64,000 bases of DNA from positions 310,001 to 374,000 of the forward strand of contig CAXXSI010000030.1 in assembly GCA_963669285.2 (NCBI GenBank), given 5' to 3'. This DNA comes from JAWKWH01 sp963669285 (GTDB lineage Bacteria > Pseudomonadota > Alphaproteobacteria > Rhizobiales > Rhizobiaceae). Position numbers and translations under genes: made by a program. The notes beneath the pieces are model-generated. The model saw only the letters and a list, made by a program, of their open reading frames with translations. It searched no databases and was not told where the DNA came from. Positions 8,307-17,664 of this stretch are shown piece by piece. How positions within the stretch are numbered: the stretch's first letter is position 1; every line of letters starts with the position of its first letter.

Positions 8307-9935
8307 TTCGCTGACGACGCCTTCCGGAGCCGCCTCAATGTCAAACGCCGCCGATATCAACGCCTTGGTATAATCGGTTCTCGGACTGTTGAATATCTGC
8401 TCCGCTGATCCTTGTTCGACAACCTTGCCGTTGCGCATCACGATCACCTCATTGGCAAGCGCGCGCACCACCTTGAGGTCGTGGCTTATGAACAGATAAG
8501 CGAGATCGTGCCGCACCTGCAGATCGCGCAACAAATCGACAACCTGCGCCTGGACGCTCATATCAAGCGCTGAAGTCGGTTCGTCCAGCATGACGAATTT
8601 CGGATTGAGCACCATGGCGCGGGCGATGGCGATGCGCTGACGCTGACCGCCGGAGAATTCGTGCGGATATCTAAATCGCGTGTCGGGATTGAGCCCGACC
8701 TCTTCCAAAGCCGAGACCACGCGCTCGTCGCGCTGTGCTGCGGTCAGCGAGGCTTCGTGGATTTTCAATCCTTCCTCGATGATCTCCGCAATCGACATTC
8801 TCGGGCTGAGCGAACCGAATGGATCCTGAAACACGATCTGCATTTCGCGACGCAGGGGCCGCATGTCGGAAAACGAATACTGATCGATATCCCGCTCCGA
8901 GAATTTGATTTGTCCCTCCGATGAGATCATGCGGCAGAGCGCCAGGCCAAGCGTTGTTTTTCCCGAACCGGATTCGCCGACGATGCCCAGTGTCTGACCG
9001 GTCCTGACGGTCACATCGATGCCGTCGACAGCCTTCACATGATCGACGGTCTTGCGGAAAAATCCCTTCTTGATCGGGAACCAGACCTTGATGTCGTCGC
9101 CCTGCATCACCGGTGCGGCGGTTTCATCCGATTTCGGCGGCGAGCCCTTCGGTTCGGCGGCGAGAAGCTTCTTGGTGTAATCGTTCTGTGGTCTGTCGAA
9201 AATTTCTGCGGTCGGTCCGGTTTCCACGATCTTTCCCTGGGTCATCACGCAAACGCGATCCGAAATCTTGCGTACGATGCCCAGATCATGGGTGATGAAC
9301 AGCATCGACATCTTCTTGTTTGCCTTCAACTCTCCGAGCAGTTTCAGGATCTGCGCCTGGACGGTGACATCAAGAGCCGTGGTCGGTTCATCGGCAATCA
9401 GCAGTTCCGGTTCATTGGCCAATGCCATCGCGATCATCACCCGCTGCCGCTGACCGCCGGACAATTGGTGCGGATAGGCGTCCAGCCGCTTTTCGGGATC
9501 GCGAATGCCCACTTCATGAAGGCTTTCGAGCGTCTTTTCGCGAGCCTCAGATGGCCCCATGCCGCGATGCAGCCTCAGAATTTCGCCGATCTGTTGCTCG
9601 ATCGTGTGCAGCGGATTAAGCGATGTCATGGGCTCCTGAAAGATCATGGTGACATCGTTGCCACGCACACGGCGTAAATCTGCTTCATCGTGATCAAGCA
9701 GGTCTTCGCCCTTGAACATGACCTTGCCCGATGGGTGACTGGCGGCCGGGTAGGGCAGCAGTTTCAGAACCGAGAGCGCCGAAACAGACTTGCCGGAACC
9801 GGATTCGCCCACCAGCGCCACGGTTTCCCCTCTGGCGATATCGAACGAAATGTGGTCGACGGCCAGCGTTTCGGTCTTGCCCTGCTGGAACAGCACCGAA
9901 AGGTCTTGGATTGAGAGCAAAGGCGCGCCGGTCAC
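8304..9935 (-). CDS. yejF: Peptide ABC transporter, double ATPase YejF
   Basis: A 543-residue fusion of two Opp/Dpp-type ATP-binding domains. Domain 1 has Walker A GESGSGKSVSAL and signature LSGGQRQRVMIAMAL. Domain 2 (from about residue 280) has Walker A GESGSGKTTLGLA and signature FSGGQRQRIAIARAM, each followed by LDEPT- or ADEPT-type Walker B. Such fused ATPases drive YejABEF importers of peptides; in E. coli this is the uptake route of microcin C. It overlaps yejE by 4 bp and is the last gene of the operon. Its TAG stop overlaps the end of R3. Confidence 0.93.
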   Translation of the reverse strand: MTGAPLLSIQDLSVLFQQGKTETLAVDHISFDIARGETVALVGESGSGKSVSALSVLKLLPYPAASHPSGKVMFKGEDLLDHDEADLRRVRGNDVTMIFQEPMTSLNPLHTIEQQIGEILRLHRGMGPSEAREKTLESLHEVGIRDPEKRLDAYPHQLSGGQRQRVMIAMALANEPELLIADEPTTALDVTVQAQILKLLGELKANKKMSMLFITHDLGIVRKISDRVCVMTQGKIVETGPTAEIFDRPQNDYTKKLLAAEPKGSPPKSDETAAPVMQGDDIKVWFPIKKGFFRKTVDHVKAVDGIDVTVRTGQTLGIVGESGSGKTTLGLALCRMISSEGQIKFSERDIDQYSFSDMRPLRREMQIVFQDPFGSLSPRMSIAEIIEEGLKIHEASLTAAQRDERVVSALEEVGLNPDTRFRYPHEFSGGQRQRIAIARAMVLNPKFVMLDEPTSALDMSVQAQVVDLLRDLQVRHDLAYLFISHDLKVVRALANEVIVMRNGKVVEQGSAEQIFNSPRTDYTKALISAAFDIEAAPEGVVSE

Positions 9936-11077
9936 GAGAACGTCTTTCTGGGATCAAAGGCGTCACGTGTGGCCTCACCGATGAAAATCAGCAACGACAA
10001 CATCAGCGAAATGACGGCAAAACCGGTCAGGCCAAGCCAGGGCGAGCGCAGATTGTTCTGACCCTGCTTCAGCAATTCGCCAAGTGAGGCCGATCCCGGC
10101 GGCAATCCGAAACCAAGGAAGTCGAGCGACGTCAGCGTGGTGATCGATCCGTTGAGGATAAACGGCAGGAAGGTCAGCGTGGCCACCATCGCGTTTGGCA
10201 GAAGATGTCGATAGATAATCGTCCGGTTGGGCACACCCAGCGAGCGGGCGGCATTGACATACTCGAAGTTTCGGGCGCGCAGAAATTCTGCCCGCACCAC
10301 GCCGACAAATGCCACCCACGAGAACAGCAGCATGATGCCGAGCAGGATCCAGAAGCCGGGCGGCAGGACCGCGGCGATGATCAGCAGAAGATACAGGACC
10401 GGTATCGCCGACCAGATTTCGATGAACCGTTGGAAGATGAGATCGGTCCAGCCGCCGAAATAGCCCTGAATGGCGCCGGCCGAAACGCCGATGACAGCCG
10501 AGAACAAGGTGAGCACCAATCCGAACAGGACCGAAATCCGGAACCCGTAGATGACACGCGCCAGCACGTCGCGCGTCTGGTCATCGGTGCCCAGCCAGTT
10601 CCAGTTGCCAAGTGTGCAATTGGCATCGTCGACACCGGCATCATAGTTTTTGCAGCGGTCTTCGATCGAGTAGAGCCATGACGGTTTTGCCGGCGCGGGC
10701 TCGGGGATATCGTTATTGACGGTTCGGTAGGAGTAGCGGATGGGCGGCCAGATCATCCAGCCTTCAGCCTCGATTTCCTCCTGAATTACCGGATCGCGAT
10801 AGTCGGTCACCGCGAGGAAGCCACCGAATTTCTCCTCCGGATAGTCGACCAGAACCGGAAACAGCAATTCCCCCTGATAGGAGGCGAGCACCGGCTTGTC
10901 GTTGGCAATGAACTCCGAAAACAACGACAGCACGAAAAGAACCAGGAATATCCACAATGACCAGTAACCACGCCTGTTGGCCTTGAAATTCTGCCAGCGG
11001 CGGCGGTTGAGGGGCGAAATCCACGGTCGTTTTACCGGAGCCTCTGCGGTCATGGACATGTCCGTCATGTCACACAT
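9932..11077 (-). CDS. yejE: Peptide ABC transporter permease YejE
   Basis: A 381-residue inner-membrane permease. It has an N-terminal helix after a PLNRRRWQNFKANRRGYWSL segment (the OppC-type N-terminal region), a periplasmic loop with the typical YejE cysteines (DRCKNYDAG and ANCTLGNW), and a BPD_transp_1 core with the EAA-loop YVNAARSLGVPNRTIIYRHLLPN. It pairs with YejB. The start at 11077 overlaps the end of yejB by 8 bp; Met codons a few residues downstream are alternatives. The 3' end overlaps yejF by 4 bp. Confidence 0.93.
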   Translation of the reverse strand: MCDMTDMSMTAEAPVKRPWISPLNRRRWQNFKANRRGYWSLWIFLVLFVLSLFSEFIANDKPVLASYQGELLFPVLVDYPEEKFGGFLAVTDYRDPVIQEEIEAEGWMIWPPIRYSYRTVNNDIPEPAPAKPSWLYSIEDRCKNYDAGVDDANCTLGNWNWLGTDDQTRDVLARVIYGFRISVLFGLVLTLFSAVIGVSAGAIQGYFGGWTDLIFQRFIEIWSAIPVLYLLLIIAAVLPPGFWILLGIMLLFSWVAFVGVVRAEFLRARNFEYVNAARSLGVPNRTIIYRHLLPNAMVATLTFLPFILNGSITTLTSLDFLGFGLPPGSASLGELLKQGQNNLRSPWLGLTGFAVISLMLSLLIFIGEATRDAFDPRKTFS

Positions 11078-12173
11078 CCCTCCGCTCGAAATCGATGCGC
11101 GGATCGATCAGTGTGTAGGTGAGATCGGAGATCAGCGTGATGAAAAGGCCGAGCAGCGAGAAGATGTAGAGATTTGCGAACACCACCGGGTAGTCGCGGT
11201 CGAGGATCGACTTGAATCCCAAAAGCCCCAGGCCGTCGAGCGAGAATATGTTCTCGATCAACAGCGAACCGGTGAAGAATGCAGAGATGAACGCACCGGG
11301 AAATCCCGCGATGACAATCAGCATGGCATTGCGGAACACATGGCCGTAGAGCACCTGGCGCTCTGTCAGCCCTTTGGCCCGGGCGGTCATCACGTATTGT
11401 TTGCGGATTTCGTCCAGGAACGAATTCTTCGTCAGCAATGTCGTCGTCGCAAATGCCGACAGCACCATGGCCGTCAGCGGCAGGGTGAGGTGCCAGAAAT
11501 AATCGACGATCTTCTCGCCGAGCGACAGATCCGAGAAATTCTCCGATGTCAGGCCGCGTAGCGGAAAGATGTCGTAGAAAGATCCGCCGGCAAACAGGAC
11601 CATGAGCAGGATGGCAAACAGGAATCCCGGGATGGCATAGGCGACGATCACCACGCCGCTGGTCCAGATGTCGAATGCCGAACCGTCTTTGACCGCCTTG
11701 CGAATACCCAACGGGATCGAGATTGTATAGGACAGGAAGGTGATCCACAGTCCGAGTGAAATCGACACCGGCATCTTTTCCAGGATCAGTTCGAGTACCC
11801 CGATATCGCGGAAATAGCTCTCGCCAAAATCGAAACGCGCATAGTCCCACAGCATCTTGAAGAAGCGTTCCAATGGCGGTTTGTCAAAACCAAACTGCTT
11901 TTCCAACTGGGCGATGAATTCCGGATCGAGCCCCTGCGCACCGCGATATTTCGACGAGCCTTCGCCGCCGTCGAGGCCCTGGTCCTGACCGCCGAATTCA
12001 CTGCCTCCGCCGGAAAGCCGATCGCCCGAGGCGCCGCCTTGCCCGGTAATTTCGGCGATAACCTGCTCGATGGGACCACCAGGTGCAAACTGGATAACGG
12101 CAAACGAAATCGCCATGATCCCGAACAGGGTCGGAATCATCAATAAAAGCCGCCTTAGGACATACGCGCCCAT
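11070..12173 (-). CDS. yejB: Peptide ABC transporter permease YejB
   Basis: A 367-residue inner-membrane permease of the DppB/OppB type. It starts with the hallmark MGAYVLRRLLLMIPTLFGIM helix. An insertion around residues 35-80, rich in Gly and Asp, separates the first helix from LEKQFGFDKPPLERF. The core has the EAA-loop YVMTARAKGLTERQVLYGHV. With YejE it forms the channel of the peptide importer. It lies 45 bp downstream of the second substrate-binding protein gene, without an evident terminator, so it is in the same operon. Confidence 0.93.
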   Translation of the reverse strand: MGAYVLRRLLLMIPTLFGIMAISFAVIQFAPGGPIEQVIAEITGQGGASGDRLSGGGSEFGGQDQGLDGGEGSSKYRGAQGLDPEFIAQLEKQFGFDKPPLERFFKMLWDYARFDFGESYFRDIGVLELILEKMPVSISLGLWITFLSYTISIPLGIRKAVKDGSAFDIWTSGVVIVAYAIPGFLFAILLMVLFAGGSFYDIFPLRGLTSENFSDLSLGEKIVDYFWHLTLPLTAMVLSAFATTTLLTKNSFLDEIRKQYVMTARAKGLTERQVLYGHVFRNAMLIVIAGFPGAFISAFFTGSLLIENIFSLDGLGLLGFKSILDRDYPVVFANLYIFSLLGLFITLISDLTYTLIDPRIDFERRDV

Positions 12174-12218
12174 CAGAAATCTGCCCCGAGAGCCGGAAAC
12201 CCGCTCTCCTGTTTCAGC

Positions 12219-14096
12219 CTATGCCTTGCCAATTGCCCGCGCCCTGGACTCATCGAACCACCACAGTGTCTCGACCGGAAAGCCGTAATCCGGTTTCGGT
12301 TCGGTAAATCCGAACATATCCCAATAGGCTGCCCGGTGATTCGCCGAATGCCAATTTGGAATCCAATCGAGCCTTGCGCGCAAGACCCTGTCGAGCACAA
12401 GCATTGCTGTCGTGAGTTGGTCGCGGTCCTTCGCCTCGCCGATCATGTCGATCAGCGCGTCGACCGCCGGATCGGCCGTGCCCGGCAAATTGCGCGAGCC
12501 CGGCAGGTCGGCTGCCCGCGAATGGAAATATTGTTGCAGCTGATCCTTGGTGGGTGTGGCAGCAAACGAAGCGGCGATGCCCACCATGTCGAAATCGAAT
12601 CCCGTCAGCCGCGCCTGATACTGCGCCGCATCGACCAGACGGATGGAAGCATCGATGCCGATGGCGCGCATGTTTTCCATAAACGGCGTGTCGACGCGCA
12701 CGAAAACCGGTGCATTGACCATGATCTCCAGACTGAGCCGGGCACCGTCGGCATCCTCAAAGAAGCCGTTCTTCCTGCTCCAGCCGGCTTCGCGCAGCAG
12801 CTTGACAGCGCGGCCGAGGAGCTTGCGGTCGCGGCCCGAGCCGTCGGATTGCGGCAGCATGGCCGCTTCCGCAAAAGCCAGCTCGGGAACGTCCGCCTGC
12901 AAGCTGTTGAGCAATGCGCGTTCTGCTGCCGACGGCATGCCCTCGGCCCGATAGGGCGAACGCTCGAACAGCGACTGTGAACGCTTATACGAGCCGTAAA
13001 ACATGTTCTCGCGGGTCCACTCGAAATCGAAGCACAGATTGATCGCTTCGCGGACGCGCCGGTCGGCAAACTGTTTTCTGCGGGTATTGACCGCCCAGGC
13101 TTGCATCGACGGGCGCAACTCGCCGTCGAATTCCCGTTTAACGACCTTGCCATCTGTCAGCGCCGGAAAGTCGTATTCCGTCGCCCATGTCTTGGAGACG
13201 AACTCCTGGCGGTAGTTGATATCGCCTTTCTTGAAAGCCTCGAAGCCGGCCTGGCGGTCGCGAAAGAAATCGATCCTGATCTTGGCGAAATGCCCAAGTC
13301 CACGGTTTACCGGCAGATCGCGCCCCCAATAATCATCAACCTTGTCGTATTCGATCGACAGGCCGGGATTGACCCGCCCCACCTTATAGCCACCGGAACC
13401 GAGCGGTGCCCGCATCTCGGAACTGTCGAATGGATGTTCGCTAAAGAATGTTTTCGAAACGATGGGGAACTGCACGACGGTTAGGATCAAACGGTCCGAC
13501 TGCTTGCCGCTGAATGTCAGGCGAACGGTGCTCGGGTCAATCGCTTCGGCGCGCTCGAACTCCGTCAAAGGCAACAACAGGCTGGGATGGCCCTTTTCCT
13601 TGAACAGATTGTAGGTGAAGGCCACGTCTTCGGCCGTCAGCGGCGATCCGTCGTGAAATCGCGCATTCGGTCTCAGATGAAACGTAAACGCGTTTCTGTC
13701 GTCGGCAATTTCCACGCTATCAGCCAGCAGCCCGTACACTGCATCCGGTTCATCCAGCGCCCGCACCATCAGACTGTCAAAACACAATTCCATGCGTGGC
13801 GGGGCGTCGCCTTTGGCAACAAACGTGTTGAGCGTGTTGAATGTCATGACATTCTGGTTGAACTGCCAGTTCGGCGGCGAAAAGTTGAATGTGCCGCCAT
13901 TCGCCGCATTCGGATTGGCGTAGTCGAATGCCGGAAAGTCTTTCGTGTATTTCAGGTCGCCGAAGGCAGACAGACCATGCAGTCGCGTACCGGCCGGATT
14001 GGCGGCAAATCCTTTCCCGCCTGCCAACAAACAGGTGGCAAAGGCGCCGCCTCCCACCATCAGGTCGCGTCGGGTGATGTCGGTTCGGCTGATCAA
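12219..14096 (-). CDS. Second YejA-like substrate-binding protein (Tat-type signal)
   Basis: A 625-residue SBP_bac_5 family periplasmic binding protein. The N-terminus TRRDLMVGGGAFATCLLAGG has the twin-arginine pattern followed by a moderately hydrophobic stretch, which suggests Tat export. The mature part begins with the YejA-like GLSAFGDLKYTKDFPAFDYANP. It starts with TTG at 14096, where TTGA overlaps the TGA stop of the preceding yejA. The two neighbouring proteins are clearly paralogous but diverged, for example FHDGSPLTAEDVAFTYN against FHDGRAVTAEDVVWSFN. It probably widens the range of peptides that YejBEF imports. Confidence 0.92.
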   Translation of the reverse strand: MISRTDITRRDLMVGGGAFATCLLAGGKGFAANPAGTRLHGLSAFGDLKYTKDFPAFDYANPNAANGGTFNFSPPNWQFNQNVMTFNTLNTFVAKGDAPPRMELCFDSLMVRALDEPDAVYGLLADSVEIADDRNAFTFHLRPNARFHDGSPLTAEDVAFTYNLFKEKGHPSLLLPLTEFERAEAIDPSTVRLTFSGKQSDRLILTVVQFPIVSKTFFSEHPFDSSEMRAPLGSGGYKVGRVNPGLSIEYDKVDDYWGRDLPVNRGLGHFAKIRIDFFRDRQAGFEAFKKGDINYRQEFVSKTWATEYDFPALTDGKVVKREFDGELRPSMQAWAVNTRRKQFADRRVREAINLCFDFEWTRENMFYGSYKRSQSLFERSPYRAEGMPSAAERALLNSLQADVPELAFAEAAMLPQSDGSGRDRKLLGRAVKLLREAGWSRKNGFFEDADGARLSLEIMVNAPVFVRVDTPFMENMRAIGIDASIRLVDAAQYQARLTGFDFDMVGIAASFAATPTKDQLQQYFHSRAADLPGSRNLPGTADPAVDALIDMIGEAKDRDQLTTAMLVLDRVLRARLDWIPNWHSANHRAAYWDMFGFTEPKPDYGFPVETLWWFDESRARAIGKA

Positions 14097-15973
14097 TTAC
14101 CCTGACCCAGCTTCTTTTCAAGCGCGGCGGCCTTGTCGGCATCGATCCACCACGAGTCGATGTCGACACCAACATAAGCTGGTTGTGTCTCCGGCATGCC
14201 GAACTTGTTCCACCAGGCAAGCCATATCTCCGGATTATGCCATTGGGGCACCACGTAGAAGTTCCACAACAGCACCCGGTCGAGGGCTCTTGTCGTGGCC
14301 ACCAACTCGTCGCGGTCCTCGGCGAAAACGATCCTGTCGACCAACTCGTCGATGACCGGATCCTTGATGCCGATCAGGTTTCGCGACCCGGGCTTGTCGG
14401 CTGCGGCCGAACCCCAGAATTCGCGCTGCTCATTGCCGGGAGAAAACGATTGCCGGAAACCTGACGTGATCATTTCAAACTCGAAACTCCTCACCCGGTT
14501 GATGTACTGGGTCGCATCGATGATCCGCATCGAGGCATCGATGCCAAGCTTGCGCAACTGTGCAATGTAGGGCGCGGTGATACGGGAATCGGTTGGGTCA
14601 TCTCCAAGAAACTCGATGGAAAAAACCTTGCCGTCCGTGCCGACGAGTCTGGAGCCTTTGCGTACGAATCCGGCTTCCTTCAACAGTTTGAAGGCGCGCG
14701 ACAGGTGCTTTCGGTCGCCCCGGTTGTCACCGGTGTAGACCGGCAGTTCAAAAGGCTTTTCAAAGAGTTCGTCAGGGATTTTGCCGCGGAACTCCTCAAG
14801 GATTTCGAGTTCGCGGCCCTCGGGCACGCCGCTTGAAGCCAGTTCTCCGCCCTCGAAATAGCTGTCTGTGCGCGCATAAAGACCGTAAAACAGCGTCCGG
14901 TTCATGCTCTCGAAATCAAACGCGAGGGTAAGCGCCTCGCGCACCCGCCGGTCCTTGAATTTGTCGAGCCTGGTATTGATGATGAAGCCCTGCATCGGTT
15001 CGCCCGACGCAGACGGAAACGCATTGCGCAGCACATCGCCGGCCTTGACGGCAGGGAAATTGTACTCGTTGGCCCATTTTTGCGAACGGTTCTCCGCCCG
15101 GTAGTCGTCGAGACCGCCCTTGGTGAAACCTTGCCAGGCTGCATTCTGGTCGAGAAAATAGGTGTAACGCCGCTGGTCGAAGTTTTCGCGACCGATCTTC
15201 ACCGGCAGGTTTTTGCCCCAGTAATCTTCAACGCGCTCCCAGACGACTTCGGCGCCCGGCTTGAAGCTCTTGATCCGGTACGGGCCGGAACCGAGCGGCG
15301 GCTCCAGCGTCGGCGACGAGATATCGCGTTTTTTGCCCTTATGATTGGTGCCTTCCCACCAGTGTTTCGGCAGCACCGGCATGTCGCCCATGATGTGCGG
15401 CAGCTCGCGATTGTTCTTCTGGTCGAAACTGAACTTGACCTCGCGCTCGGACAGCGCCACCGCTTCGACCACATTGTGAAAATACTGATTGTAGAGCGGG
15501 TAGTTCGACCTCAGTGCATTGAACGACCAGACAACGTCTTCGGCGGTCACGGCGCGCCCGTCGTGGAAGCGTGCATCCGGATCGATGCGGTAGGTGGCCG
15601 AAGAATAGTCGGTGGGGTATTTGAACGCCTCTGCGATCAGCGGATAGCTGGTGCCCGGTTCCTCGACCGATTGCGCCATCAAGGTGTCGTACGGCAGGCC
15701 GCCGCCGAAAGCGGCCAGGCCGGCTGCCGGCGTGCCACGCACGATGAACGGATTGAAACTGTCAAATGTGCCGATCGCGACCAGATTGAGCGTTCCGCCC
15801 TTCGGCGCATCCGGGTTGACATGGTCGTAGCGCTTAAAGCCGTTTTCGTATTTCGACTTGCCGATCAGCGACGACACGGTTCGCCAACCGTCCTCTGCCA
15901 TGGCCGAGGCGCAGAGCCCCAGCAGCAGGCTTGCGGCGACAAACACAATTCCGGTCCGAAATCGCAGTATCAC
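14093..15973 (-). CDS. yejA: Peptide ABC transporter substrate-binding protein YejA
   Basis: A 626-residue periplasmic oligopeptide-binding protein of family SBP_bac_5. It has a Sec signal peptide (residues about 1-26, ending ASAMA before EDGW). The start is a GTG at 15973 with a strong GGGAGGAG ribosome-binding site. Family motifs include YKRYDHVNPDAPKGGT and LGSGPYRI. It is the first gene of the operon yejA, second SBP, yejB, yejE, yejF. In related bacteria the system imports peptides and can affect sensitivity to peptide antibiotics; the substrate here is unknown. Confidence 0.93.
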   Translation of the reverse strand: MILRFRTGIVFVAASLLLGLCASAMAEDGWRTVSSLIGKSKYENGFKRYDHVNPDAPKGGTLNLVAIGTFDSFNPFIVRGTPAAGLAAFGGGLPYDTLMAQSVEEPGTSYPLIAEAFKYPTDYSSATYRIDPDARFHDGRAVTAEDVVWSFNALRSNYPLYNQYFHNVVEAVALSEREVKFSFDQKNNRELPHIMGDMPVLPKHWWEGTNHKGKKRDISSPTLEPPLGSGPYRIKSFKPGAEVVWERVEDYWGKNLPVKIGRENFDQRRYTYFLDQNAAWQGFTKGGLDDYRAENRSQKWANEYNFPAVKAGDVLRNAFPSASGEPMQGFIINTRLDKFKDRRVREALTLAFDFESMNRTLFYGLYARTDSYFEGGELASSGVPEGRELEILEEFRGKIPDELFEKPFELPVYTGDNRGDRKHLSRAFKLLKEAGFVRKGSRLVGTDGKVFSIEFLGDDPTDSRITAPYIAQLRKLGIDASMRIIDATQYINRVRSFEFEMITSGFRQSFSPGNEQREFWGSAAADKPGSRNLIGIKDPVIDELVDRIVFAEDRDELVATTRALDRVLLWNFYVVPQWHNPEIWLAWWNKFGMPETQPAYVGVDIDSWWIDADKAAALEKKLGQGN

Positions 15974-16086
15974 TTGGCTCCTCCCGCTCTTCCTTGGTAT
16001 CTGGTTTTAGCTTTTTGGCCGCGTGTTGGAAGCGGCGATAACATCAATGTGCGCCAAAACATGGCGATTCTGATGGCCGACAACAA

Positions 16087-16111
16087 AAAACCGGGCATTA
16101 AGCCCGGTTTT
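16087..16111 (-). terminator. Rho-independent terminator behind the cytochrome c gene
   Basis: On the minus strand this reads AAAACCGGGC, loop TTAAT, GCCCGGTTTT, followed by more T. The 10-bp stem begins 24 bp past the stop of the cytochrome gene. The run of T is longer on the minus strand than on the plus strand, so it mainly serves the cytochrome gene. Confidence 0.85.
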
Positions 16112-16134
16112 GCAGGTCAAGCAGGCAATCCGCG

Positions 16135-16719
16135 CTACTCGGAGGCGGCTGCCGATTCGTCAGGCGCGGCCTCCGGCAGGGGTGCCGGATTGTCCGAGAG
16201 CGAACGAAGATATGCGATGATGTTTGCCCGGTCGACTTCCTTTTTCAACCCGGCAAAGCCCATCGCGGTACCCTTCATGAACTTCTTCGGCGCCAGCAGA
16301 AACTGGCTCATGTTTTCGTAATCCCAGACGACGGAGCCACCTTGAGCGTATTCTTTCATCGCTCCGGAATAGGAAAATCCTTCATGACTGGCGACGGGCC
16401 GGCTGATGATGTCCCAGAGATTGGGTCCGACCTTGTTGGCGCCGCCATTGTCCACCGTGTGGCAGGCCGCACATTTCTTGAACGCCGATTGTCCTTTGGC
16501 TACGTCGGCAGATGCCAGCAGCGGTCCGATCGGGGCGGGGCCTTCGGGCTTGCTGTCACCGCCGTCACCGCCCTTGGCTTCTGCCGCTTCGATTATGAAG
16601 CCGGGTTTGTCGGGTGCGTGCTGCTCGAAAATCGAATCGGACAGGATCGAAACGGTAAATACGATGAACACGGCCCCGAGTATCGCGCCGATGATCTTGT
16701 TCAGTTCGAATGAATCCAT
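16135..16719 (-). CDS. cycM: Membrane-anchored class I cytochrome c (CycM-like)
   Basis: A 194-residue protein. One N-terminal helix (about residues 8-28, IIGAILGAVFIVFTVSIL) anchors a periplasmic cytochrome domain. The haem attachment site is CAACH, with the family context KKCAACHTVDNGGANKVGPNLW, and the distal Met ligand is in KGTAMGFAG. The protein resembles rhizobial CycM/cytochrome c-552, which carries electrons from the bc1 complex to the terminal oxidase. A low-complexity Gly, Asp and Pro linker (about 48-62) joins the anchor to the domain. It is divergent from kdsB, as in many Hyphomicrobiales, and is followed by a strong terminator. Confidence 0.92.
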   Translation of the reverse strand: MDSFELNKIIGAILGAVFIVFTVSILSDSIFEQHAPDKPGFIIEAAEAKGGDGGDSKPEGPAPIGPLLASADVAKGQSAFKKCAACHTVDNGGANKVGPNLWDIISRPVASHEGFSYSGAMKEYAQGGSVVWDYENMSQFLLAPKKFMKGTAMGFAGLKKEVDRANIIAYLRSLSDNPAPLPEAAPDESAAASE

Positions 16720-16915
16720 GAAACCCCGAGGCTCCCAGTCAACCTGTGCGTCTGACGCCCGCCGGATACCGCCTGCGCGGTCTCAAGGTTTGGCGTCCCC
16801 TGAAATTTGCGCGGAAACTAGGTCTTTTGCTCTGCCGTTGCAACACATATAAGAGCGGTTTCAGTTGAGACTTTTTGCCGCCATCGGCAATTTGCCATCA
16901 GGTCCGATCCGCCAC

Positions 16916-17647
16916 ATGTCTGCGATTATCCTCATACCGGCCCGAATGGCCTCGATCCGGCTTCCCGGCAAACCCCTCATCGACATTGCCGGATTGCCGA
17001 TGATTGTTCAGGTTGCGCGGCGCGCAGCCGAAAGCAAAGCGGGTCGCGTCGTGGTCGCGACCGATTCGCACGAGGTTGCCGAGGCGGCCCGCGCCGGTGG
17101 TTTTGAGGCCGTCATGACCAGCAGCGATCATCAGTCGGGATCGGATCGCATATACGAGGCGCTTCTGACCGTCGATCCCGACGGCACATACGACACCATC
17201 ATCAACGTTCAGGGTGACTTGCCCACGATCGAGCCTGAAACCATCCTCGCATCGTTGGTACCGCTGGAAAATCCCGACACCGATATCGCGACTTTGGGCG
17301 TCGAAATTCAAGACGAGGCCGAGAAGACAAATCCGAATGTCGTCAAGATCATCGGTTCGCCAATCGGGCAAGACCTTTTGAGGGCGCATTATTTCACCCG
17401 CGCCACGGCGCCTTGGGGCGAGGGGCCCCTGTATCATCATATCGGGCTCTACGCCTATCGGCGCGAGGCACTTGCGCGATTTGTCGGCATGAAGCCGTCC
17501 ACGCTGGAACTGCGTGAAAAGCTTGAGCAATTACGAGCGCTCGAGGCGGGAATGCGTATTGATGCGGCAATAGTTGACGCCGCCCCTCTTGGCGTGGATA
17601 CACCTGACGACCTTGCGCGGGCGCGCCGGGTACTGACCCTGGCCTGA
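16916..17647 (+). CDS. kdsB: 3-deoxy-manno-octulosonate cytidylyltransferase
   Basis: A 243-residue cytosolic enzyme that activates KDO to CMP-KDO for lipopolysaccharide synthesis. The N-terminal nucleotide-binding signature is IPARMASIRLPGKPL, and VATDSHEVAEA, SGSDRIYEAL and NVQGDLPTIEP follow. I choose the ATG at 16916, just before the conserved start of the family, instead of the TTG at 16865. It lies 17 bp upstream of pheA on the same strand and probably shares its transcript. Confidence 0.95.
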   Translation: MSAIILIPARMASIRLPGKPLIDIAGLPMIVQVARRAAESKAGRVVVATDSHEVAEAARAGGFEAVMTSSDHQSGSDRIYEALLTVDPDGTYDTIINVQGDLPTIEPETILASLVPLENPDTDIATLGVEIQDEAEKTNPNVVKIIGSPIGQDLLRAHYFTRATAPWGEGPLYHHIGLYAYRREALARFVGMKPSTLELREKLEQLRALEAGMRIDAAIVDAAPLGVDTPDDLARARRVLTLA

Positions 17648-17664
17648 GCAGCACGGAAAGAACG

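Noticed and set aside
15080..16321. 413-codon plus-strand frame across yejA and the cytochrome c gene
   Set aside because: It runs antisense through two well-supported genes and across the terminator between them.
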